Of a DNA stretch of 64,000 nucleotides, positions 35,151-45,140 are shown piece after piece. Under the pieces are notes generated by a model, which saw nothing but the letters and a program-made list of their open reading frames with translations, made no database searches and was not told the origin of the DNA. This DNA comes from Lunularia cruciata. Its lineage: Eukaryota; Streptophyta; Marchantiopsida; Lunulariales; Lunulariaceae. The position numbers and the translations under genes are program-made. Within the stretch, counting starts at the first letter, position 1; every line of letters starts with the position of its first letter. The stretch lies in the NCBI GenBank assembly GCA_948567375.1, contig OX419759.1:34821493-34885492 (forward strand), given 5' to 3'.

Positions 35151-38100
35151 TGTGACAAAGGTCCCCATGCTTCTACCTCAAGATAGAACCCAATTCATGT
35201 ACACAAAGACTTTTAGATTGAGCATTACAAAATTGGATGAAAAGGTGTGATTTGGAATTCCAGGATTGAATCTATATTACTTAGGGGTGAATCAACTTAT
35301 ACCTTCCACTACAACAAGATGGGACAAATCCAATGGCCATATGCTATTGGGATCCATTGATTAGCTCTACTCTTATCAATGCTAGCCGTAATGTAACTAC
35401 CTTGTCTTCCTGATTAATTTGGTGATGACATAGCATGCATGTCAATACTCTTGCTATACAGTTCTTTGTGACCTATTGTTCTATATTACATGTGGGATAA
35501 TGGTCCCAATGAATTTTATTCTTCACAACTGTGTCTACTATACATGGTTGTGACCAAGCCAAAGGTCTATAGGGATGACAAACACAAAGTTGTTACCAGC
35601 ACATAGTTGTTATCAACACAATCTTTAAACATATATTACACTATCCAAGCAACAATTACTGGTTTGAACGACCTTCACCCTCAAAAATTTGAATTAGATT
35701 ATCTGCCTAATTTGAGGCATCCACAACTTCCTTGGTCAAGGTGGCTAACACTTGTTGGAATTTGGTGTCGGTGTCTTCTGAAGTCTATCCACCAATTTGT
35801 TGAGTTGATCATTAAAGTATGCCTTTGCCTTCAATGCATAGATCTTTGACTTTAACTCTCTTATCTTTGCTTAATGAGTCTGAGTCATAATCTACTTCTA
35901 AACTTGGGCAATAGTCTATTGTGTTGCCTCCTTGATGATTGTGAGGATCCATGTCCTCTCTGCCTCCAATGCATCTTTAAGGATTTCATCTCTATCTTGA
36001 CTTTGTGTTTCACTTGGACACAACGGATCTGCTCTCAATCCTCTTACTCTTTGACCATCTTGGTCAATTCCACAATGCAATGCTCAACTCTCCTCTTGTA
36101 GGTCTAATGCATTGCTTCCACTCGGTAGGCCCAAAGTTGTACTACGGCCAATTCCTCTTGCATCATAGAGATCTCTACATTCTTAGCACTTAAAGGCTCC
36201 TCTTGTACTACTTTGTACTCCACAAAGGCATGCTCTTGCTGGTCAACCCCTACCTTTAGCACTTGGACATCTGCCATCAATCAAAATTCTGTATAATGCT
36301 TAGTCTGCCATCATCAAAATTCCATATAATGCTTGGTCAAGCATTCATTTTTATCTTTCTTCCATTGGTTGCCAAAGGTGAACCAATAGACACACTCCTC
36401 CATCTTCTTCTTCAATTCTTTGTCCTCGGCTTTGAGTTCTTTCTCCAACTTGCAGACTTTCTGAGTAGTGCTACTCATGGCTTGCTCCTTGAATGTTGTC
36501 ACCTCTACACAAGCTTGAATTGTCTCCTTGTGGGCTTGTGATAGTCTATTCTTGGCCTCCATACTATCTCTTTTCACATTTGGCACCATTTGGTGAAGGA
36601 ATCTCACCATAGTCTTTGGGTTGTTCACACCAAGATAAAATGGGAGAACTTCTTCCATCACTACGAGGGTAGGTCCCAAGTTATTTAAAATCCAGCAAGA
36701 CATCAAAACCCTTCCTAGAGGAATGGTTGATTGTTCTTCTTCTTCTTCTTTGTCTTCTTTAGGCGCTGGTGGTGTTGAGGCCAAGGGCTTGTTTTTTGCA
36801 GGACGGATATCATCAGCATGGGATTGGAGCACAGTTCCTCTTTCCTCTGCAAGAGCAATCTGGGTGCTCCTCCCTTTTGGCACATCCTCAAAGTGTGATA
36901 CTACCTCTCTTTCACATTTCACTCTTTCCTCTATTTTTGCCTAAATAGAGTCTACATTTTAGGCATGCAATTCTTCTTCCATCAGGAGGTTCCTTTACTT
37001 CTAGACTTGTACTTCTCCTTCATCGTAGGTTCATTGTAGAGGGGGTCCCTTTTGATCTTGCAGTAGAAGGTCTCTCTTCTTTAAGTACCTTCCTATCGGT
37101 TTGCTTTGGTCTCAATGTCCCAAAGTGCACACCTCTACTCTGACTGGTGCTAGCTCAAGGGTCAACACATTCTTGCTACACCTTTTCAATTGCACAATCA
37201 GGATGGTATCACCTTTTAAAATTGGAAATATCCCTTTCTATGAAGACAGAGTGTCTTCATGTTGCTTCATTCTCACTTCTTCAACAAGGGTGGATCTTCA
37301 ATTGGTACCGTTGGTCACCCCAATGGTACCACTGGTGTGTTCTGATTTCTCATACAAGAGTTTGGGCAGGCAGGGTTCTGAATTCTGACCCACTTGCCTG
37401 ATTCTCTATACTTCAGTAGAGCATCCTTCTATCTCTTAGCCTCCTCTGCACAGTTGGCCGCGACTGTTAATAATTCGCAGGAAAATGGTGTGCCAAGAAT
37501 ATCTTCTTCTCCTCCTTCCTCAGCAATTTCATCCCAATGTAGAAATGAATCACCACAGGAGAAAGGAAGGCAGAACCCCCTTCGGCTGTAAAGTCTTGGT
37601 CAACTCCATGACCTGCTAGTGGAACATCCTAGCCCAATCCAAAAGATATCCTTGTAAGAATTGGAAGAATGTATGCTGCACGGTTGTTAACATACATCAT
37701 GGTGTCTATCAAAATAGCTTCATGACCTACAATACTACAATGTACCTTGTTGGGTCGTTGTACCTGTCATCAGGTCACCAACTTCCTTAACCTTCTGGCC
37801 CGCTGGGGCACTTTAGCTTCTAGCTATTGTTTGTAGTCTTGCTCTTGAACAAACCTGTGAACTTATTAGTACATCTCTTCAATCTTGGTCCAAGTACATG
37901 GCACCTGGGTGGAAATCCCATCCCCAAGAACTCTTTGCTAATGCATCACCTTCTAGGAAAGCACGTTACCATGCAGGGTTTCCATGTGTTTTACTTCTTT
38001 CTGAATCTTTTGAAGAGCGGTAAGCTCCCGATTCCACATTAATAACTGCAACAGTTCAATATCAATACTAATAAGTTCTCCATTTCTCCACTCGGGCTGA

Positions 38101-38313
38101 CCACAAGATCACCTTGAGCATAGCTTTACCCTTCTTACGTGACATTGCTATCAATCTTACACGACAAAATTACCTCGACTTTTCTTGTCACTCCACACTC
38201 CATTCCATATCATCCACTCAACGACTCTCTTTTGTGCTCTCTCGAATCGTGAGTGGATATTGGCAAATTTATTATAGAGTGCGGCTGCCTCGACCCGGTT
38301 AGAAATTTGTGTA
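35151..38313 (-). mobile_element. N-family element copy beta
   Basis: The left edge repeats that of copy alpha. The coding region runs on the minus strand from the ATG at 38145 (MSRKKGKAMLKVILWS) to about 36314. The right edge is less sure; a TGTGACA at 38314 may be chance. Low-copy DNA begins beyond it. Confidence 0.5.
36314..38145 (-). pseudogene. N-family coiled-coil protein (copy beta)
   Basis: It begins MSRKKGKAMLKVILWSARVE, the same start as copy alpha. Later blocks include a MYVNNR-type stretch near 37690 and FLSP...FYIGMKLL-type residues near 37530. The best-preserved part is 36922-36314, with an acidic run (KEDKEEEEEQS), a GRVLMSCWILNNLGPTLVVM block that aligns with 32990-32720 of alpha, and a Lys/Glu coiled coil (KLEKELKAEDKELKKKMEE). 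The N-terminal half has many stops. Confidence 0.5.
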
Positions 38314-40338
38314 TGTGACAATCGATCCTTAATCTTGATTTCGTTCCTGAATTTATATTGTGTCTCTAAGAATTCAACAATTTGGCAGATAATTACGATG
38401 GCCTGTCATGGTTCACACCGGAGAGAAGCGCACTGAAGACAAACGAGTACAAGTAGCATTCCTTCGCACTTCACACCGGATAGAAGCGCGCTAAAACGAG
38501 TACCAAAATCAATCTTTTGGTACAAGTGGCATTCCTTTGCATGCATATTTGCTTGCGTGGATAACGGTTAAAATCATTGCTCCCTCTAGGTTAATGCACA
38601 TACTCTCATATGGATAACAATGGACTCAAGAGGCAGACACACTTATCCGAAGCGTATAATTCATTATTTTAAGGCATGACTCCTGTCTATATTTACCGGA
38701 AGTAAGATTTCTGTCAATGATTAAAAAGCTTTTGGCTATGTATGTGCAACTGGGGCCTGAAATTGAGTTCATGGATAGAGTAGGCGGATTACTTGTTTCT
38801 GGTTTGGAAACGATGCAGGTGGTTCTCAGTGAAATTCTGGATAGGAAACTCTAGGTACTACTCCAGCGTACTACTCACGCCTGTGCATCCTGTTCGACTT
38901 CAACGACTCCAGTGTGTGTGCAGCCGATTCGCTATTGGGAAAGTTAATCGCTCCTGGGAAAATTTGAACGATTGAAGACGATTGAACATGGGCAAGCGTG
39001 TTCAAAACTGATGAAGTCGCTTCCGGTGCTAAAGTTCGGTACAGCACCAAAGTGTCCATCTTTCGCATATTCCGAACGATATCATCCCGAATCAAAGAGG
39101 CACTGAGGGCAAAATCTTGAATCACCAAACTTTCTGCCCTGGATGATGATTTGGATCCAGTTGACAATGTGGTGTCTTTCGATTCCAATTCTATCTAGAT
39201 AATATAGGATTAGTGTCCAAGCGCAGGCAGAACTCACGATGGGCTACATTGCTCTGAACCCATCTTCCGCAGTCTGGCTCCGGCTCGTGAACTCAGAATG
39301 AAAATATGAAGTTGATCTCGCCATCACTCGAGCATGCAACACTTCGTCAGTTTGCAATGCATACTGCTGCTGAGGTAGGATTCTCTCGCATTAGAATGTC
39401 CTGCATGAGCTCCGACGTGCAAAAGTACAGTGTCTCCGTAAAGCGGGCACAGGCAAGCATGACGAAAGGCAATCAAAATGATCAATAGCTGGCACAATGT
39501 ATTTTCTCGCATCTTAGGTGTATTCTCCTGGATTTACTTACCTCCAGAAACATTTTCAAACAGAATAACATTGCATAATCCAACAAGGTCACTTATGGGC
39601 CCCTACTAAATATGTCTTGAGTAGAGATCTTCTAGTAGGACCAAATACCGTTCCAGGTCTTAGAGGATTGCCGTAGTCAGCGGCAAATGCATCAGTGAGT
39701 GTTCATGCGGAGGCCCTTGTAAATCCAGAGGAAAGAAGTTTGTCAGGAGAGATTGACAGCCCAGTTGTGCTTAGTGATTGTACAGCAGATATTTAGTTTG
39801 TCTATGTTAGTCTTTGGACTCGAAAACTGGACTCTACTTATGGGTGCACATCCATATATAGAGTAATGAAGCTGTAGTAGACTACACACTGTAGAGCCTG
39901 TAAATTTATACAGTAGCTGGAGCAATCTTGTGAGGCATGAAGTTGAAATGAACAATGTGATGAGAGGGAATTGCAATTTCTACGCTGACTGCACATAAAC
40001 ATACCGGTTATTTACGAAATCGCATACACTTCATTCCCATTGATTTCCCTCACAAGGAAATCTAAAACCTGTCACTATGAGCAGTAAACATGTGATAATA
40101 GCACGTCACTACTGAGTTTACGAGAGGTGTCGTTATACATCTTTGAACATGTACCCTTGATCAGCAAATTACAAGTAGCACACATTCCAGCCACTCCTTC
40201 CGACTAGCAATGTTATCTTACTGTCTAGTAAGAGAATTACAGCCTTTTTACACAAATTTGACACCTTCATAAACTTAAGCGGAATTGCAGTCCGAAGATT
40301 CTCCACACTGAATCTGACCCACGAGACATAACCTGAAC
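38314..40338. other. Low-copy intergenic DNA
   Basis: Base composition changes here and no retroelement match is visible. Minus-strand open stretch 39188-38871 lacks an ATG start and any recognisable domain. Nothing else supported. Confidence 0.4.
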
Positions 40339-40944
40339 TTATGCCATAGGCTTGACGTCGATCATCATTTTCATCCCGTTTTTGCAGTGCTGGCCGACAG
40401 TGCAGGCATAGTATCTAGGACCGACTCGGATCATGAACACATTGCTGAAGCCGCTTGCCCTGTTCGTCCTGAGATCGCTGAAATCGCAGTTGTCGAAATC
40501 CTCCTTCGTTTTGAAGGTTGCAACGGTGTGCGAGGCGTTGTTATATTTGAATACTAGTACGTCTGTTACTCGCACTTCATTGTCTGCAGCCCATTTTGTA
40601 TAGTCGAAGCCTAATCTCCAGCCGAGTTCATCTCCAACCATCAAGCGCCGGGGCTGAACAGTTTCTCCCAAGCTACGACTTTCTATACTTCTTCCTTGAG
40701 TATCAACACTTGCTACATTTTGGTATCTTCTTCTTTGAGCCTCAACATGAGTGATCCCTTCAGCTCTATGTCCTTGAGTGCCAACAGAGTTACCTCTACT
40801 AGTGATCACTCCAACTCTATTTCCTAGACTTTCAACATCAGTGACGGCGTTGTGTCTACTTCCTTGAGTCCTTGCAGCTGTTAACAATGCTGCAAGCATA
40901 AATGTAGCCGCAACTTGTGTCGATCCCCTTGTAAGTAGTTCCAT
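40339..40944 (-). CDS. Phytocyanin (plantacyanin-like), with inserted repeat linker
   Basis: This encodes a 201-residue secreted blue copper protein. Phytocyanins are small electron-transfer or signalling copper proteins of the plant cell surface. Residues 1-25 are a signal peptide with a hydrophobic core (FMLAALLTAA). Residues about 101-201 are the cupredoxin fold. Predicted copper ligands are His139 (NNASHTV), Cys181, His186 and Met191 (CTVGQHCKNGMK), with the family spacing C-x4-H-x4-M. Cys153 and Cys187 fit the conserved disulfide. The protein stops just after the domain, with no Pro-rich or GPI tail, as in plantacyanins. Residues 26-94 are an unusual insertion of five 13-residue degenerate repeats. 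The gene has no intron, although many family members have one. The ATG is the first in frame and lies about 100 bases below a TATA box. Family call is firm; physiological role is unknown. Confidence 0.88.
   Translation of the reverse strand: MELLTRGSTQVAATFMLAALLTAARTQGSRHNAVTDVESLGNRVGVITSRGNSVGTQGHRAEGITHVEAQRRRYQNVASVDTQGRSIESRSLGETVQPRRLMVGDELGWRLGFDYTKWAADNEVRVTDVLVFKYNNASHTVATFKTKEDFDNCDFSDLRTNRASGFSNVFMIRVGPRYYACTVGQHCKNGMKMMIDVKPMA
40663..40869 (-). repeat. 39-bp tandem repeats inside the phytocyanin gene
   Basis: Five units encode residues 26-38, 39-55, 56-68, 69-81 and 82-94. The first, third and fifth start TQG (TQGSRHNAVTDVE, TQGHRAEGITHVE, TQGRSIESRSLGE). The second is four residues longer. 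At DNA level the plus strand shows recurring CTTCCTTGAGT-like boundaries every 39 bases. The frame is kept, so the repeat array is translated between signal peptide and copper domain. Confidence 0.75.
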
Positions 40945-41043
40945 TGTCGGCTGAGATTTTGATTTGCAACAAGAGATTTGTGCTGAAGTTGTGAGATATG
41001 AGAAGCAGAAGAGGATGTCCTTTCTATGATGGGCTCAGGTTCA

Positions 41044-41053
41044 TTATATAGTA
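41044..41053 (-). promoter_or_regulatory. TATA box of the phytocyanin gene
   Basis: Minus-strand ACTATATAAT lies about 100 bases upstream of the ATG, a normal distance for a plant TATA box with a 5' leader of about 70 bases. Confidence 0.6.
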
Positions 41054-42119
41054 GTGTCTGCAGGCAAGGGCTCGTCATAAAGTTCAAGCGACCTGTGTGC
41101 GTATGCATTGACTGTCGTTGCCTGCCCTCATCTGAAGAGAAAGACAAACTCTACCTCGAGCAGCTACACATGTCATCCAAGACTTACCGTCACAGTCAAA
41201 GACATACACATATTATGTGCTGAATCTAGGAACTAAAAGCAAACAGACCTGAACGCCAATTCGTGTTACAAGTTACGCATCAAACTGACGGGATTGTCAG
41301 AAAAGCGAAAGCTATTTTTAGTATTTTGGGACTGGCATCAACTGTGATAAGGACACCAGGTGTATTTTATAAGAGATCATGACACCAGAGGTACTGACAG
41401 TGGTGAAGAAGCACGGAGTATCAGTTTCATATGTAAATGCTCGTCGGGACTTATGGGACATATCTGTACAGTATTGAAGTGGTCCAAAACCACTTCAATA
41501 CTCTCCAAAACCACTTGCCCACGCAACCAAAATTGTGGATACATCATCAAGAAGTTAAACAAACGACACCGACACCGAGTGGAATAACAGAAACAACCAG
41601 CAAGGAAACATCCACAGATCCTTTTGAATACCCTGTCAGTGGTCCTGCATACGTTCCCCGGCTGATGTCCTTGATGAATTTTTTGCAAGAAATTGCAGCA
41701 TTTCGTCCCTAAACACAAGAGCTCTATTCTATAATTACTAGTAGCAAAACTAGTACTAAACAAACTCATACTCGTAGTTAAACTACCGTTTCATCCTCTT
41801 ACTGTACTTGTCGCGTTACACTCGGTAAGTACATCTTAAAATATGCTTGTGGAAGTGGATCAAACATCTCCGTCATAGTTCACTATGTGACAGATATCCA
41901 CGAGCGTCGGGGGACAAACTGTTCTGAGAACGTGGACTGAAGGTTCGTGAGTTACTTTTTTTCTGCTGTACGGGTACCACAAATCTACGCAATTCGAACC
42001 CCAACACCAAATTGGCTAATTCTAAGTGGAACAAAAATCTGATAAACTAGATATCGAATTCCATACAAACCTCTGCGGAGTCTTAAGCCCCATCTAGCCT
42101 ACATCTTTTCAACATCGCT
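41054..42119. other. Intergenic region between phytocyanin and eS10
   Basis: This is the upstream region of the phytocyanin gene and the downstream region of eS10. It holds a perfect 13-bp stem hairpin at 41471-41501. The open frame 41769-41377 (minus) is Cys-rich but shows no family resemblance and is not called. Nothing else supported. Confidence 0.4.
41471..41501. repeat. Perfect short hairpin
   Basis: GTATTGAAGTGGT, a 5-base CCAAA loop, then the exact reverse complement. A third partial copy (CCAAAACCACTT) follows at once. There is no T-run after it and no target duplication. Confidence 0.7.
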
Positions 42120-42680
42120 CTACTCGAGAGTACCGGCCCCGGGGGCACTACAGGATGCAAAACTGTCGCTACCGCGACCAAATGCTCCGCGTCTACCTCT
42201 TGTGAACTCAGGTTCGTAAGCTCCTGGGGCACCGCTCTTGTCAACACCACTGAATCTGGCACCAGGTGCTCCGCGTGGGTGTCCACTTCTGTACTCTTCT
42301 CTGTCGTGATATCGAGGTCTGTCTCTCTCCCTTGGTGGTCCTCTCGCTGGTTTGTCACTTCCTGCACCGCCACTGATGGGCCTGCTCGGGGGCCTTGCCG
42401 ACTTCTTCAGCGTCGCCGGCACAACCTCGCTAGGCAAATTGAGGTAAGTCCTCAAATGCTCGATGCCACCGTTGGTCAAGTACCAGTAGTAGTGCCTCCA
42501 AGCGAAGGACTCCCTGACGTACTCCTTCGATTTGAAGGACTGCATCAGCTTGATGACCTGAAGATTGGGAACATCGAATTCGGGATGCTTAGATAAGTTA
42601 AAGTCCTTTTCCGCGTACAGAACTCCCTCCTTGAACAGGTACTTGTAGACCTCAACACGATTCTTCTTCGGGATCAACAT
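42120..42680 (-). CDS. RPS10: 40S ribosomal protein eS10
   Basis: This 186-residue protein belongs to the eukaryotic S10 (plectin/S10 domain) family, a small-subunit protein of cytosolic ribosomes near the mRNA entry side. The N-terminal domain (about residues 1-95) has the family signatures [50 protein letters not shown], then [20 protein letters not shown] and EVVPATLKK. The C-terminal tail is Gly/Arg/Pro-rich, as is usual, and ends GTLE. Length is normal. The whole gene is one uninterrupted frame, while plant eS10 genes commonly have introns, so a retrocopy is possible; no poly(A) trace or flanking repeat is visible. One oddity is Arg in the [10 protein letters not shown] block, where Met is usual. 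A second oddity is a Ser/Cys stretch near the end. It may be functional; expression is unproven. Confidence 0.9.
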   Translation of the reverse strand: MLIPKKNRVEVYKYLFKEGVLYAEKDFNLSKHPEFDVPNLQVIKLMQSFKSKEYVRESFAWRHYYWYLTNGGIEHLRTYLNLPSEVVPATLKKSARPPSRPISGGAGSDKPARGPPRERDRPRYHDREEYRSGHPRGAPGARFSGVDKSGAPGAYEPEFTRGRRGAFGRGSDSFASCSAPGAGTLE

Positions 42681-42867
42681 GGCTGAAACAACTTGGCCAG
42701 CTGCACCGCTTGGCCCTTAACTTTCTAGCTCGGCCTCCAGAGGGAAGTACTGGCTGTTGCCAGAAGCACGAGCCTCGAGTAGATGATCTGTACTCTAACG
42801 TAGTTTATAGCCAATTATATATTCCTTGACTCCCATAATTTGGAAAGAGCAATGGGCATTTTACGCG

Positions 42868-42956
42868 TAACGCCTTCTTCACCAAAACGTCTTCTGCTTG
42901 AGAAGGCGTTTAGGCCAAACGGCTTCTTTTCCTAAACGCCCATTTGGCCTAAACGC
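42868..42956. promoter_or_regulatory. Inverted-repeat cluster upstream of eS10
   Basis: Between about 190 and 280 bases upstream of the eS10 start, variants of the motif AAACGCC recur in both orientations. GTTTAGGCCAAA at 42908-42919 pairs with TTTGGCCTAAAC. GGCGTTTAGG at 42905-42914 pairs with CCTAAACGCC at 42931-42940. TAACGCCTTCTT (42869) pairs with AGAAGGCGTT (42901). Alternative cruciforms or clustered factor sites are both possible. Whether it controls eS10 is inferred only from position. Confidence 0.5.
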
Positions 42957-42959
42957 TGA

Positions 42960-44235
42960 CAGATTCACAAAATTGAAATTATATTTGCATGTATAGGCTT
43001 CGATTGCGCAAAGTCTGGAGGCGAGGTTCACGACTTATGATGTGATTTCTCCAGCGGCTTCAGCATGCGCTGTAAAGGGGCGACAGCACCGGCCGGAACA
43101 CGAATACTTTCTCAATAATGAGACGGCCAATGTACTGGTTCGGCCTCAATACTGGTTCTGCACACACCAAAAAGAGGCAATCAACATTTCACAGACGCAT
43201 GCTGCATTTATTGCGCAACTTTGAAGCGTCTCCACCTGGATCTTCGGTCTATGAGTACTGTACACAAACCCACCGAAATAGTTGAAAGGCAGCTAAAATA
43301 TTACAGGAACATGCTGCGTTAAGTACTAGTCTGCAAGTCTTGTTTATTTTCATAGCTATTGACCTTTTGAGCAGTCAAGCTTCGAACTTCTTATCTCTGG
43401 CAAATTGAGACGTGCTCCCTTCCTGAAATTGCATCGAGCTCGATAAGATATGATTGAGAAGCAGGAGATATGATTGAGAACAGAAGCAGGATGCGGGAAC
43501 AGTAGTGCCGAACACCAGAACCAGGTTTTCCTCCACTGGGAAAAAATCTGGTTATGTCCTGTTCGATGCATGCTCATGTCATTGCTGCTTACAGATTTGC
43601 CAAGGAGCCTGCCAAGCATGGCGTGGACACACATTCGTTGGTTTCCCAAGTCGAGTCTTTTCCCGTTGATCCAGAACTTAAACCCGTAGACAGTGTGAAT
43701 CCCAAATTACACCATACTCGGTGTCTTATCTTGCCGTAGGAAGCTTTCCAGCCGTAAGTTGAGAAGTTGTTCAAGGATCAAAAGGCAGGAGTTCCTATTC
43801 CCAAATATATCCTGACAGATAGATTCCTCGTACGTGCCAGGGGGTGGGGAGCAGGCGAGAAGTTAACGTTCGTAGTTATCAGTTTTTCAGCAATGGAATT
43901 CGAACACTGGCTCTAAAATTCCTTTTATCCATTCTGAGACGGGGTGCTTTCGATATTAAAGATGGAGTTTTGGAAAAGTAGTAGTGTACTGTCTAGGATT
44001 GCTATCACTTCGATAACTGGCGTTAAGTTTCAAGTTAACCTTATGATAATCATTTTAGCTCACTTCTTATGTTCTACTTTTATGAGTGGTTTGCTCATGG
44101 ATAGGGTTTGTTTCATCTTTAGCTTCATCTCATTTGCTTAAAGAGAAAAAGATGTCCTTATACTCCAACGTTTATTGTTGGGAATGAATTTTAAGCTATA
44201 TACACCGTATTAGCGTCTTTAGCACTCACTCAACT
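42960..44235. other. Intergenic DNA without a supported gene
   Basis: Short open frames (for example 43554-43739 plus, starting MSCSMHAHVIAAYRFAKE, and 43649-43356 minus) have no recognisable domain and no splice partners that I can support. No repeats matched elsewhere. Confidence 0.4.
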
Positions 44236-44274
44236 CCGAGCCTGAGCCTAAGCCTAAGCCTAAGCCTAAGCCAC
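44236..44274. repeat. (GCCTAA)n short tandem repeat
   Basis: About six 6-base units, two GCCTGA-like variants followed by perfect GCCTAA units. The period differs from the plant telomere CCCTAAA. Confidence 0.75.
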
Positions 44275-45140
44275 TCCTTAAACTCAATAAAACTCTATGG
44301 TTGGTTCCACTCAGACTGCTTGTTAGCTATATGAGCAGGTTAATTATAATTTTTGATACACTTTCTTGATATTCTAAGGTCCCATACATCAACTACTACC
44401 TAGTGACCTGATTGTCCATGAAATATACTTGGGTTAAACCAATATTTCCTCGTATATGACGGTTTATAATCTTTAAGTAATGGTTTCGCATTGGTTTAGG
44501 TCAAGATTTAGGCCTGAAAATAAGTCTAAGTTATGATATGTTCCAATCCCAATCTTATCCGTGGACCTACTTCATACGGCCAGATCAATCACAATAGATG
44601 TTACGGTTGAGTATCGGTTCTAAGCAACCGCCCATTTTCTTCTTCATTACAATTTCTAGCCCTTGAACACAACCCTATTTTCAGTTGTTTAAAATTACAT
44701 CCTAATCAAATTCAGTTAGAAGCAGTCCTCCTAAGCTACCTGGACCAAATTCGGACTTGTTAGAAAGTTCTCATAAGTGCTTTCCAATGATATATTACTC
44801 GTCCTTAACAAAGAATGCAGTCTCAAGCTATAAGCCAACATGTTTTGGCTTAAGCATTGCTCAATTTACTCTTGTTCCACTTATGACATTAGTCTTGTTT
44901 GCGTCAATAGGTCATTCTTTCGGCAATTATTTCTGGCTATTTTTGGTATGTTTGTGCTCTAACTCAATTGACATGTAACCATTGATACTCAGTATAGATA
45001 TTTAGAAAATCACATACTTCTCACATGTCTCATTCAATCTCATATTGATAACATTTACCAGATAACATTAATTCTTATTCTAGCCCTATCCTTGTGTGGT
45101 ATCAAGAATCATGAATATCAACCAAGATCCCACTATGTAT
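44275..45140. other. Intergenic DNA, nothing recognised
   Basis: The open stretch near 44757-44978 lacks an ATG start and is hydrophobic only by composition. No features can be supported. Confidence 0.35.

Noticed and set aside
38871-39188. Minus-strand open frame of about 105 codons
   Set aside because: It opens with TTG, has an upstream stop within a few codons, no domain and no splice partner. Treated as chance.
41377-41769. Cys-rich minus-strand frame of 130 codons
   Set aside because: No signal peptide or regular Cys pattern, and it spans the perfect hairpin at 41471-41501. Not supported as a gene.
43554-43739. Plus-strand frame starting MSCSMHAHVIAAYRFAKE
   Set aside because: Looks slightly protein-like, but it is short and overlapped by frames on both strands. 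I recognise no family.
44236-44274. Interstitial telomere
   Set aside because: The unit is six bases, GCCTAA, not the plant CCCTAAA.
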